From the NCBI GenBank assembly GCA_002914845.1, contig JXTC01000198.1:413947-477946 (forward strand): 64,000 nucleotides of DNA. The letters run 5' to 3'. Numbering within the stretch: the first letter of the stretch is position 1; each line of letters begins with the position of its first letter. Under the pieces are notes generated by a model. It was not told the DNA's origin and did no database searches. It worked only from the letters and a program-made list of their open reading frames with translations. The translations under genes were made by a program, and so were the position numbers. This stretch comes from Trema orientale. Taxonomy: Eukaryota > Streptophyta > Magnoliopsida > Rosales > Cannabaceae. This document shows, one piece after another, positions 1-11,181 of this stretch.

Positions 1-119
1 GGAGAGAGAAAGGGAAAAAATATATATATATAATCTGACTTCTTTTTTTTTTTTTTTTTTTAAATCTGGTCAAATGACCTTTGTACCCTTTAAAAATAAA
101 GGTTATTCCATCTTGTTTA

Positions 120-600
120 TAAATGATCTAATCCCCAGAAATAGTGCAGCGATTAAATGGCTTCTGAATATGATAGTGATGATCCATTTTAGGTGAAATT
201 CGATATCTTTAGCTTTAGCATATTGGTGCTTGAGATAATAAGTGGAAAGAGAAACAGGAGAATGTCAAAGAGATCATAGAACAATGACAAAAAAGAGATT
301 TCGGATGCCTTTTTTAGGCACATAGACATTATGGAAAGAAGGAAATGGCCTAGAACTGATCGATGAATCGTTTGGGGGCTCATGCTTTCCATCAGAAGAA
401 CTGCACTGCATCCACATATGGCTCTCTTGTGCATCCAACAGTGGCCGGGGATTAGGCCGAGCTTGTGAACCATGGTGGTTATGTTGGAAAGTCAGAGTGC
501 CTATTTGCTCCAGCCAAAACAACCAGTTTTCTTTGTCGATCGATCTGGCAAAGCGCTCTTCAAATTATAAACAAGAATTATCTTCAACCAATGAAGTCAT
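120..600 (+). pseudogene. S-RLK kinase fragment P1 (exons 6-7)
   Basis: Remnant of the 3' part of an S-receptor-like kinase. Around 145-262 the + strand reads like exon 6: MASEY, a stop, then [18 protein letters not shown], which is kinase subdomains VIII-IX. From about 307 an exon-7-like stretch follows (ELIDESFGG, then a degraded LHCIHI region equivalent to [11 protein letters not shown]). Several stops and frameshifts make it non-functional. It resembles fragment P3 near 8466-8659 more than genes A or B (shared LELIDESFG), which suggests a separate subfamily. Its end is fused to exon 5 of fragment P2 at about 600-615. Confidence 0.75.
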
Positions 601-1048
601 CATTAAAGATATATCCTAAGGAGCTTTTATTCCTAGGGATTCTAAATTGAGAATTATATATAGAGATCTTAAAGCTCGTAATGTTCTACTAGATAAAGAA
701 ATAAACTCCAAGATTTCAGACTTTGGCTTAGCTAGATCCTTTGGTGGAGACTGGAGATTAAATAGAAGTAAACACAAATAGTAGTTAGAACTTAGTGAAA
801 AATCTTAAAATTCGTTTTAGTTTCGTGAGTATACTTTTTTTTTGTTTATTTATACTAAATATTTTTTGAGGATATTGACTATATGGCGACGGATATGCTT
901 TTGATGCCCTATTTTCAATAAATCCTACGTCTTTAGTTTTGACATATTGATATTGGAGATCATAAGCGGAAAGAGAAGCAAAGGCTATTACTATGAAAAC
1001 CAAGGCCATACCCTCATTGGACGTGTAAGTTTTCTAACCAAAAACATT

Positions 1049-1056
1049 ATTTGATA
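1049..1056. repeat. hAT target-site duplication, left
   Basis: ATTTGATA lies directly before the element and recurs exactly at 4805-4812. Eight-bp duplications are diagnostic of hAT transposition. Confidence 0.85.
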
Positions 1057-1689
1057 TAGACCTATAAATTCAGACCGGGAACAACGGGCCAGGCCGCGGC
1101 CCGGTACAGTTGCCTGGGCTGGGCCTAGAATTTGCGGCCCGGTCTTTTTTTTTTTTGGGTCCAGAATTGTCTGGACCTTTAATGTTTTCTTTTTCATTTT
1201 TTCTTGGCCTTTTTTTAATTAACATTCCAATGGTAATTTTTATTACCATTGGGCCCAACAGTAAGTCTTTTATTTTTTTTCTTTTTGTTTTAAAGTTTAA
1301 ATTATTTTTTTAAAAAAAATATTTTCTTATACTATAAATACCTTACAGTCCCACTCTTTCACACTTACAACTTTCAAATACTCTCTTATTGATCTCTTAT
1401 TCTTTCTTTCTAATTATATTCTCAATTTTATCTTTTTCTCTCTTATCTAATTACTATTTACTAATTATTGATAATTATATTTTATAGTCTCCAGACTTTC
1501 CACAACTCATAAAGCTCAATTCAAGGTACGATTCAATTTATCACACTTATCTTTTTAATTTCTTTAATTTATAGTATATTTAGTTGTTTACTAGTATAAA
1601 TTAGTAGTTTGTAGAAATGTTTCTACAATACTACGTTTTCAATTTCAGTTAGTTTGTAATTTTAATTTATAATTGTTTATAATTAATAT

Positions 1690-2110
1690 AGTATTTCATT
1701 AGTTTGTAGTTTGTAGAAAGTTTATTAGAATGTTATATTTTTAATTTTAATTAATTCGTAATTTATAGTTGTTTACAATTAAGTTAGTAGAAAATTTATT
1801 AGAATATTATATTTTTAATTTCAATTAATTTGTAATTTGTAGTTGTTTACAATTAAGTTAGTAGAAAGTTTATTAGAATATTATATTTTTAATTTTAATT
1901 AATTTGTAGTTGTTTACAATTACGTTAGTAGAAAGTTTATTAGAATATTATATTTTTAATTTCAATTAATTTGTAATTTGTAGTTGTTTACAATTGAGTA
2001 AGTAGAAAGTTTATTGGAATATTATATTTTTTATTTCAATTAATTTGTAGTTGTTTACGATTAAGTTAGTCAAAAGTTTATTAGAATATTATATTTTTAA
2101 TTTCAATTAT
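1690..2110. repeat. 65-75-bp imperfect tandem repeats inside the hAT element
   Basis: About six AT-rich units share AGTAGAAAGTTTATTAGAA, followed by TTTTTAATTTCAATTAATTTG and GTAGTTGTTTACAATTA. They start near 1716, 1790, 1861, 1927, 2001 and 2069. They lie just upstream of the transposase and may be a subterminal or leader array. No coding potential is seen. Confidence 0.7.
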
Positions 2111-2139
2111 GATTAAGTAATATATTTTTAGTATAGGAT

Positions 2140-4176
2140 ATGGATATGTCAAAAAATATCCCTATTGATTTGGAAATAGATGATGACCAAATTTGCTTAG
2201 CTGAAGAGGGTGACCAAGTCCCCAAAATACAAACTAATCCAAATGTTAGTAGAAGTTGTTCACAATTTCGAGATAGTTGTTTGCCGAGTGTAAGCACGAC
2301 CTCCAAACGTGCAACGACAACTTTCAATGTGTGGATATGGAATTCAAAGATGAAGCCAATGGTAAGAAGACAAAAATGACGAGATGTAAATATTGCAAGA
2401 AATTATTAACTGCTAAACTATCTAGTGGGACTGCTCATCTAAATAGACATAGTGATGCATGTGTCAAACAATACAAAGGAGACAAGGAGCCCACTCAATC
2501 AACACTTCAAATCAACAAAGATGGTTCGGTAACTTCTTGGAACTATGATCCTTTAGTAGCTAGGGAGTCTCTAGTATGTATAATTGCTATAAAGGATTTA
2601 CCACTAGGATTTGGTGATTATAATAGCTATGAAGATCATATCAGAAGATCTTATTATCCAAACTTTAAAAGAGTTTCTAGAAATACCACTAGGAGTAATT
2701 TGATTAAAGTTTATGAAAAATATACGTAAAGAATTAATATCTGAATTAACTTCATTAAACTTTTGTATTGCATTGACATCTGATATTTGGGATGTTAATT
2801 CCAAACAAGATTATTTAAGTGTAGTTGTACATTATTTAGATTCAAGATAGATAATGCAAAAAAGAATAATTAGTTTCAGAGTCGTTGATAATAAACATAC
2901 TGCTGAAATTATTAGAGATAGGATTTTAAATGTTGTTAAAGAATATGGCATAGCGAACCGTATTATCTCCATCACTTTGTATAATACCACCGCAAACAGA
3001 AAGGCCATAAAATTACTTAGCAATTTGGTAAATTCATACACTGGAGGATTCTTATTATATCAACATTGTCATATCATCAACCTTATCGTCAAATCAAGTA
3101 TGGATGTAATAAGTGTATATATTGAAAATATTTGATCTGCTATTACTTACATTCATTCTTCTAATCCTCGCATTACTGAATTTAAAAGATATTGCATAGC
3201 CCAAAGGTTAAAACTAAGAAAATTCCAAGTTGATATGCCTGTAAAGTGGAATTCCACTTATTTGATGTTGAAAAATATATTACCATATAAAATTCCAATT
3301 CCTATATTCTATAATTCAAAAATGGATTCATTAGCATTGAAAGATAAATATTGGTTTATTTACGAAAAATTTATATACATTTTAGACTTTTTTTATGAAG
3401 CTACTGTTGCATTATCTGGTATTTATTATCCCACTTCTCCAATTATTTTATATCATATCTTTTTTATTGCCAAAATATTTTGTAACGAAAGATGTGACCC
3501 TATATTTGAACTAATTATAACACGTATGCAAGAAATATTTTTGAAATATTGGTTTCCAATTCCTTTGTTATATTCATTTGCTTTTATTTTAGTTCTTAGG
3601 GGTAAATTAAATGGTCTTTCTAATTTAATTAACTATATTGCTACATGTTTTGAGATAGATTATAGTTCTGAATATACAAATGCTTATGACAAGTTTTTGA
3701 AGTATATAGTATATATCAGGCTAAGTTTGGCAGAATATGTAGTCAACAACACACTTCACAACAAATTGAAGAACAATCATAGAATAAGTCTTTTTGGAGC
3801 ATAATAGATTCTTGTTCTTAAGAGCGTAGTCGTGGCTCATCATCAGCATCATCAAGTTCAAGTCAACCATTGCCACTAATGAATCTACCTCAATTCTCTG
3901 AGCTTTACCAGTATATTGAGCTAGATTCCGACATTGACCCTGATGATGAAAATTTCAAAGTTTTGGAATGATTACAAAGGCGTCAATCAAGATTTCCGGT
4001 ACTTTCACAATTAACACGTGACGTTTTAACTATTCCAGTGTCTACGATTTTTTCAGACTATACTTTTAGCACGACTGGGATAATAGTAGAAGAGCGAAGG
4101 ACTTCGTTGGCTCCTGAAATAGTTGAGGTACTAGCATGTGTTAAAGATTGGGAACAAGCGACCAAGGGAAATTAAG
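2140..4176 (+). pseudogene. hAT transposase remnant (BED finger to hATC)
   Basis: Successive pieces of one transposase lie in order but in different frames. The N-terminus at 2140 reads MDMSKNIPIDLEIDDD. A BED-type zinc finger is at about 2380-2470 (CKYCKKLL, then SGTAHLNRHSDAC), reached after a frameshift near 2335. The middle catalytic part covers about 2854-3135 and 3235-3804 and includes MPVKWNSTYLML, a hallmark of plant hAT transposases. The hATC dimerisation domain at about 4008-4176 reads LTRDVLTIPVSTIFSD, then ERRTSLAPEIVEVL. Many stops and frameshifts show it cannot make an active enzyme. Confidence 0.85.
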
Positions 4177-4804
4177 AAACTATTCGTATTTGCAATGAAG
4201 AATTGGCTGGAAATTTCAATAACTTATACATAAACGATAATGATGAGTCATAAACTTATAATTAATGATATACTAGTTTTTTTCAAGTAATAATTTGAAT
4301 TGTAATTAATAATCATCAATAAAATCAAATTTAAAATTTAAAATTTATCTGTTTCTTTATTTTTTTTTAAATATTTTTATTATAATTCTAAATAATTTTC
4401 TTAATAGTTTTGTTTTTATATATTTTTTTAATCAACTATTCAATTTTAACTTATATGATATATCTTATTTAATTATTATTAATTTTTTAACAATAGAAAA
4501 AAAAAACATAACATATTTAGTTTATGTTATCTATTTTTTTTTAAAATTCAATTATAAACTTTAAACTTAACATGTTAAAAAAAAAGTTGTAAAAAATAAT
4601 TTAATATATGTAAAAAAAAAAAAAAAGGCCCGAGCACAGGCCTGCCCGGCCCGGCCTAGTCTTGGCCCGTCAAAAGGCTCGACGGGTCAACGGGCCCGAG
4701 CCGGGCCCTATTTTCTTTTTTGCAGGCTGGCCTGGCTCGTTTGCCCCCTCAAGCCCGTTATGGACAAGCCGGCCCAGTCCGGTCCGCCCATTTTGCCTCT
4801 CCTA

Positions 4805-4812
4805 ATTTGATA
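4805..4812. repeat. hAT target-site duplication, right
   Basis: ATTTGATA, an exact copy of 1049-1056, directly follows the right end of the hAT element. Confidence 0.85.
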
Positions 4813-5185
4813 TCCTATTATTTGGATAAGTATGTCACACTAAGAGTGGCATATTGGATTTTTTCTTACATAGGCATGGACATTGATGAAAGATGGCAAG
4901 GCTCTTGAACTGATCGACGAGTGATTAGGTGTCTCATATGACAACATAGACGAAGTCTTGCTTTGCCTCCTTGTTGCTCTGTTGTGCATGCAACAAAGCC
5001 CTATTGATAGGCCCAACATGTCTTCTGACGTTTCTATGTTGAATGGTGACAGTGTGTTGCCTCAACGCAAACCACCAGTCAATTTCATGGAGACAGATTT
5101 ATGGGAAGGAGATCGTTTCTCCTCCAGTAAGCTTCTACCATCTTGGACATGCATACAAGCATAACAGTTGTCGAGCCTCGATAAA

Positions 5186-5689
5186 GGTTAATGTAACCAA
5201 TCATATATTCACATGTAAATTTTGAGACCTTCGAATCATTACACTTTCTATCTTGTTAAATAAAAGATGTTGTGATCATTGACTATAGCCCATGTATATA
5301 AATGGATAGGAAAAAAAAATACAGACCATTAATTAGTAGTTGAATGATTATCGGACCCCACTGAAGTAACTATTGGGTTTTCTTGATTCATAGTCCAAAT
5401 CTTTAACTCGAGGACCTTGACGTTTAAGTTTCAATCCTTTATTTGCATAACTTCTATATCTTTTGCTGTTAGTCTGCTATTCCCCTTGTATTATTCAAAA
5501 CAAGTTAAATCATCATATGTGTTGGAGACTAGCGTTTCGAGAAAAAGAAAGCTTCATCATATGAATGCATCATGACGTTTTGTCGATTTTGCAAAGATTT
5601 ATTATAGTAAGCATGGATGTACGAAGTTTCATATAAACTCGAGTTTATGCCATCAACATATGTGTCATTCTCTTTTCCTTTTTCCAAGA
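5186..5689. other. Spacer between S-RLK pseudogenes P2 and P3
   Basis: No gene or clear repeat recognised. The sequence probably contains the 3' flank of P2 and the intron before exon 3 of P3. Confidence 0.4.
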
Positions 5690-8659
5690 GCCATTGGAGA
5701 AAGAGATCAGGACAGCGAGGTGAAAATGGTCCAATGGAGGACTTGGAGCTCCCACTCTTTCACTTAGCTACTGTAGCTAGCGCCACATATAACTTTTCAA
5801 CCAATAACAAGCTCGGAGAAGGTGGTTAATTTTGGACCCGTTTACAAGGTAACATTCAGGTGGTCAAGAAATTGCAGGGAAAAGCTGCTCATTTATGAAT
5901 ACATGCACAACAAAAGCTTGGACTTTTTCTTTTTTGGTTTAAATATTTTAACACCCTATATTATGTTCAAAACTCCACCTTGTTTTGGAACACTACTAAA
6001 GAAGGACTCTATTGATGCTAGATTTCGAAACTAAATTTATAACGTTGTAACATTGCCAGGTGAAACAAGAAGAAAGCCGTTAGATTGGTATTGTAACGCG
6101 CTTCCAAATTATTTGAGCAATTGCTATTGGAATCCTGTATCTTCACCAAGATTCCACATCGAGTATAATTCGTAAGAGCTTAAGGTGGACTATGTCTTAC
6201 CAGATAATGAATTGATGCTCGAAATTTCAGACTTTGGCATGGCAATAAAATTGGGAGAATATCAGACAAAAGGAAATACAGAGTGGTTGGAACAGAGTAA
6301 AGGTTTCTTTGCATTGCATTAACCATCCTCTCAGTGATCAGGTATCTAATTCCTTTATTAATGGTCTTATCCTCCAAAATATTGCAGCGGCTACATAGCT
6401 TCTGAATATGCTAGTGATGGGCTATTTTTGCGTTAAATCCGACATCTTTTGTTGGTTTTAGAACGATTTTCGCAGCGGAAGATTAGCCCAGAAACATTCA
6501 AAAATTTTCTCAAAACAATTGACTATGTGAGTGCATAGTATTAATTCATAGCAAATAGAAACATACAAAGAGAATAGATCTAATACCTCTTGTAGCCTAT
6601 CAGCGGGTCTTAGCTTTTATATCTTCTAAACTACGATCTTCCAATCCAAGCCTCAAGCACAACTTGATGAACGTGTGGGCATTGCGTATAATTTCTTAAA
6701 ACTCACACTTTAGGCCTTGAAATATTTTCAACACATGAGATTGTAAGAATTTGTTCTATAGAGAATAGGAAGACTATACTTTTTCTCTCTAGTTTATAGA
6801 GGCTCTGTAGTTCTCTCTAGTTTATGGAGGCTCTGTAGAAAATAATATGTAGTGTTCTGTATTTTCTGCTAGGGTTTCTTTATATATATATATATATTTA
6901 TTAAACTATTTAATAAATAAATTAATTAATCATATTAATTAATATATTTATATATATAAAATGGTCTTTTTTTTAACTTTACCGTACGTTCCTTTTTTTT
7001 TTTTAAACGTAAGGGCAAAGTTATATATATAAGTTTAAATTAATTAATCTAATTAATTATTTAATATATATATATCTCAAAAAAAAAAACTTTAATTAGT
7101 TTTCTAATTTCTATTTATCTAATTATCTGATAATTAGATACTTTTAATTCAAAATTTAAATAAATTAGGAAACTTATCTCTCCATAAATTTAGATTAATT
7201 AATTCAAAAATAAATAATTAATTAATTAATAACAATTATTAATTACATATAGATAAACTATTTATCTAGACAAAGTGTCCAGTAAAAGAAATAATGTAAT
7301 CTCCAGTACAGTGTTTATAAGAGGTGGAATTGGGGACCTATAAACCTATAATTCAAGCTCCAATAAATTATGACAATTAATTAAACTCTTTAATTAATTT
7401 GCCTAATTTATTAATTCCAGTATTACTCCACTAAAAATCCGGAATTGTACTCTTGAAATTACAGAATTAATTTACTCAGAAAACAGTGAGCAGTCCATCG
7501 ATTTAATCATTACATGTAGTTCAATCCTTCATAGACAATTCATAATTGGAGTTAGGTTATATTTTGTTTATCTCTCCAATTACATCTTTATCTTTGTGTA
7601 CCATTGATTCTCTAATGAACACTTAATGTATAAGTCTATTATAAATTGAGTACTCAAACTGTTCAAGTCCTAAATCAATATATAAGGGAATCATCTTTCT
7701 AGCATCCTAATGGAAGGAATGGATTCCATATCTGTAAGCTACATGCTCAGCTACTCATCTCATCATACTCCCAAGATACAAGTATTTCGATCTGTTTAAA
7801 AAATAAACCTTTAACAAGTATGTTAAAGAATATAATATTATAAATAGGAGTCTATAACTACTCAGGATTAAGATTGATCTATATATGATCATCTAGTGAT
7901 ATTATTTGAATTCTCAACAATTAACAGAATTTATATGAGATTCAAATCATGTCTGGTCCAGTCCTATATAATCGAATTATATAAAGTACCTCTATTGTGA
8001 TGTCAACACATCAATAGTCCAGATAAGACTATTACATTCTCAATATTAATAGACCGTACTAATAATATTTAATTAAAGATCCCAAACTTTAATTAATTAT
8101 TATGGACTATGTTTAGTTTATTATCCACAAATTTAATCCTCATGTATATAACACTTATATACTAAATTTGTGGTCACATAAATAAATTAGGGATTTTTCG
8201 ATATTTAAAGACATACCAATTATGCACAAATTCAAATAGAAAAATGTTGTTTTATTAATTCAGCAAAGATCCAAAATATACATGCTTTTAGGGCATAAAT
8301 CCTAACATCTTTAGCTTCAGCATATTGGGACTAGAGATGATAAACATTTTTCGTCATAATCATGCCCTAGACCTTTCTGGACATGTAGATGTAACAAATT
8401 ATAAACCATGTTCAGCCAAAGAGATAAGAGACCAACGACAAATAGAGATTTCAGATATATATATATATATATGTTTAGGCATAGACATTATGAAATGAAG
8501 AAAATAGCTTAGAACTGATTGATGAATCTTTTGGGGAGCATGCTTTCAATTAGAAGCACTGTGCCACATCCATATCACTCTCTTGTGCATCCAATAGCGC
8601 CTATTGGTTATGTTGGAAAGTCTGAGTGATTTGCCCCTGCCCAAACAGCCAGGTTTTGT
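5690..8659 (+). pseudogene. S-RLK pseudogene P3, split by a solo LTR
   Basis: Exon 3 remnant at about 5733-5850 reads [20 protein letters not shown], then NNKLGEGG, with a frameshift in the glycine loop. An internal deletion joins it to the end of exon 4 ([16 protein letters not shown], about 5880-5930). Part of exon 5 follows at 6215-6295 (EISDFGMAIKLGEYQTKGNT). Exon 6 at about 6388-6449 continues after the solo LTR at 8308 (DIFSFSILGLEMI). Exon 7 is at about 8466-8659 (LELIDESFGEHAFN) and is cut by a Gypsy-type LTR at 8660. Its last part resumes at 21819. DFG is retained but HRD and the VAVK lysine are missing, so it is dead. Confidence 0.8.
6450..8307 (-). mobile_element. Solo LTR of a Copia-type element
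   Basis: The 1858-bp insertion interrupts exon 6 of P3. It starts TGTTGG, ends CCTAACA, and is flanked by the 5-bp direct repeat TCTTT at 6445-6449 and 8308-8312. Removing it restores the exon reading ...DIFSFS. Read on the complement it begins TGTTAGGATTTATGCCC and ends with TTCCGCTGC about 30 bp from the terminus, features shared with the LTR-like sequences at 24462-26255 and 58110-58935. No internal domain or second LTR is present, so unequal LTR recombination is likely. Confidence 0.8.
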
Positions 8660-10742
8660 TGTGACAATCCGTACCCAAAAAAAAAGAAGAATTATTTATA
8701 TTTTCTAAATAATATAAGGATAAATGAAAAGTCTAGTTAGCTCTTGTGTTTATTAAGAGTTAATTTAGTAATTCAATTAGAGACAGTTTAAGAAACCCTA
8801 AGAGTTTAATAATCTGCTCAATTTTATGTGTACACTTTATGGGAAAGGCAGACAGGAAGCTACATAGTTTCAAAGAAGAAGGAAAAGAAAGAAAAGGATT
8901 TGATTCATTTGAATTTTAAGGTAATTAACTGCAATCTATTGAGTCTACATGCACTAATATTAGGACGAATCTGATATAAGATAAAGCCTATTGATATTAG
9001 GATTTAAACAAGACAAACTTTGAGTGATTTGGTTAGGTAAATAAAAAGTTATGAATTTTTGAGTTTTAGGTTAAGATGTAAAAGTGTAGCAGAGGTTCCA
9101 ACTAGTTTTTTAGGAACTTTTACCAGTCTAATTGGCTCATATTTAGTATACTTAGAAAGCTTATCGAATTATCTTTTCAACGGTATATAATTTATTAAAA
9201 ACGGACTTATAAATAGAGAGTTATAGCTAATTGAAATAAGTACTACGAATATAGAAAAATATGAAACTTTGGGTACTATTAGCAAAATGTGGCAGCGGCT
9301 TTTAGGGCTTATCTATGGACCATATAACTGCATTCTTGGCACTATTAAGATCCTTATGACCTATAGAACAGTTCTCCTAAATTTGGTGATTTTTGGAGTA
9401 GGTTAGAATTGTTATAAATTGTGAGAAATTGACATTATTGGGAATAGTTATGGAATTAATTATAGAAGATGCATGGGCAATAAGTAGTCAATATTTTTAG
9501 TCTAATTAGAGTATAATTTTATTATTTTAATACTTATATATATGATTTGTGTGATAATAGGTATTTGAGAGGTTATGTTGATTATTTTGGTTAAATAGGT
9601 AAAGCGAACAAGGTAAGTAACATTTGATTTTTTCTAGTAGTTTTCATCGTCTAAAAGCTAAATATTTTATTATTTTATTATTTCTAATAGAATCATATTT
9701 ACAAGGTGTATTCTTTAAAATATGATTTCAAGCACAAATATATTTTGGTAATTAGACTATACATTGAAAGAAATCTGTTTTATGGAAATAACATAATTTT
9801 TGCGAAAAATAATATGATTCTATGGTTTATACTAAATTATGGATAAAGTATATGAATTATTATTGAACGTGGTTACAAGAAAATTGTTTTAGAATGACTA
9901 TAATATTACAATGAGGTGAAAATGAAATTGTTTATGATTCGTTATTGTAAATAAGTGCTTTGAAACTCTCTTCAGTGACTATGCACGTAGACCTAATCCA
10001 CAGGGGTTATATGTAGATAGAACTGACGTAGCTGCAGGGTTAAATATAGTAGATTTATACCCAGCTACAGGAGTTATCTGTAGTAGATTCAGACCCGGCT
10101 ATAGGGGTTATTTGTGGTAGATTCAGACCTAGTCATAGGGGTTAAGTGTGGGTATAGTCACCAAAAACTGGAGAGAAGTATAATTGAAATTATTATTGAC
10201 TAAAAAAGGATTCGAAAAGACAGAATTGGAAACTTATTACTTCTTTTTGTCAAATTGTTTCCCAAATGACTTGATTTGAATATTTTCAAAGTACTGAAAT
10301 TTGAACCCAAATTTGTTTTGAAAAATAATTGTTAATGATTTTGGTTTACATATACTTGATCCAACTAGTTAAGGTTACTGGTTACTTACTGGGCTTCTAG
10401 CTTACTCTTTTATTTTTCCCTCCCAAGTTTTAAAGATCGTACTTATTAAGTAGTAATTGAGGTGCATGGTTCAAAGAGAGAAATTTTTTCATCTTGATTG
10501 AGAAAATATAAAGACTCAGAAGATTAATTATCTTGAATTTATTGGATTATAGTTTCTATTACATAGTGCTTATTTTGAATATTTGGAGATTTTATAAGAG
10601 TTGTTGCATTTTATATTATACATTGACATTTATTAGAGACCAAATATTCTTAATTTTATTAGTTTATAGAAAGATGTCTTTATGCCTATAGGGCTTTACC
10701 TTATGGATATGTGGTGCACGTCCTCAGGTATGGGGTATGATA
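8660..10742 (+). repeat. 5' LTR of outer element, copy 1
   Basis: It runs from TGTGACAATCC to TATGATA, just before the tRNA-Met primer site. It is collinear with 29157-31346, from which it differs by scattered substitutions and lacks about 75 bp present at roughly 29452-29528. Weak internal repeats of the phrase AGGGGTTAT, with CAGCTA-like spacing, occur around 10000-10150. Confidence 0.75.
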
Positions 10743-10744
10743 AG

Positions 10745-10755
10745 TGGTATCAGAG
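10745..10755 (+). other. Primer-binding site, tRNA-Met type
   Basis: TGGTATCAGAG lies two bases after the 5' LTR end. It matches the primer-binding site used by most plant LTR retrotransposons (3' end of initiator tRNA-Met). Confidence 0.8.
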
Positions 10756-11176
10756 ATTAGTATAATTTGGACAATTTGGATCATGATAAGTCAATCTTAT
10801 AAGGTTTAGAATATCGGTTGACTAAGTTAAGATCATTTGAGTTTGACTTAACTTCTATTATGGTTTGGAATTTCATTGAGTTGCTAATTGATTTAAATTT
10901 GATAAGTTTATTACTTTGATTTTTTCAGGCATTAAAGTAGGTTAAGTTCGCATTCTTAAATTTTGTTATTGATGAAACAATTAGTTTGATCTTCATAGTT
11001 GGTGATCATATATATTACATGGACTTTTAGGATTGTTTAAAATAAACATGGACTTTTGGGATCGTTTAAAGTTGAGTACTCTTATTAAGATCTGTTAGTT
11101 GAATATTGAGGTTTCTAGTACTTAGTTCTTTGGATATTAGTTACCTTTTGTATTTGATTAATGGACCTAGGGTATT

Positions 11177-11181
11177 GAAAT
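11177..11181. repeat. Decayed target duplication, left, of nested Gypsy
   Basis: GAAAT here and AGAAT at 19193-19197. The uninterrupted site in the second copy (near 31775) reads GGAAT, so each side differs from it by one G-to-A change. Confidence 0.6.

Larger units (their letters stand above)
1057..4804 (+). mobile_element. hAT DNA transposon (decayed, formerly autonomous)
   Basis: A 3.75-kb element in an S-RLK intron. It is bounded by the perfect 8-bp duplication ATTTGATA. Its ends begin TAGACC on the left and, read inward on the complement, TAGGAGAGGC on the right. Both subterminal regions are rich in GGCCCGG/CCGGGCC motifs (1079-1150 and 4627-4790), as in many plant hAT elements, while the interior is very AT-rich. 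It carries a broken transposase (2140-4176) on the + strand. The terminal inverted repeats match only partly, so the element is old or imprecisely copied. Insertion is in the same orientation as the host pseudogene. Confidence 0.85.
610..5185 (+). pseudogene. S-RLK pseudogene P2, split by a hAT element
   Basis: Exon 5 remnant at about 615-775 encodes [18 protein letters not shown] and then [14 protein letters not shown], so the catalytic HRD has become YRD. Exon 6 remnant at about 878-1026 ends in a conserved donor (GGACGTGTAAGT). The following intron was invaded by the hAT element at 1057-4804. Exon 7 resumes at about 4870-5170: MKDGKALELIDE, a stop, then CLLVALLCMQQSPIDRPNMS and FMETDLWEGDRFSSS, collinear with the last exon of gene A. 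Stops and frameshifts are present in each exon and the extracellular part is absent. It is closer to genes A and B than to P1 or P3. Confidence 0.8.

Noticed and set aside
1057..1313. Proline/glycine-rich frames in the GGCCCGG-rich region
   Set aside because: These are the GC-rich subterminal repeats of the hAT element, not protein.
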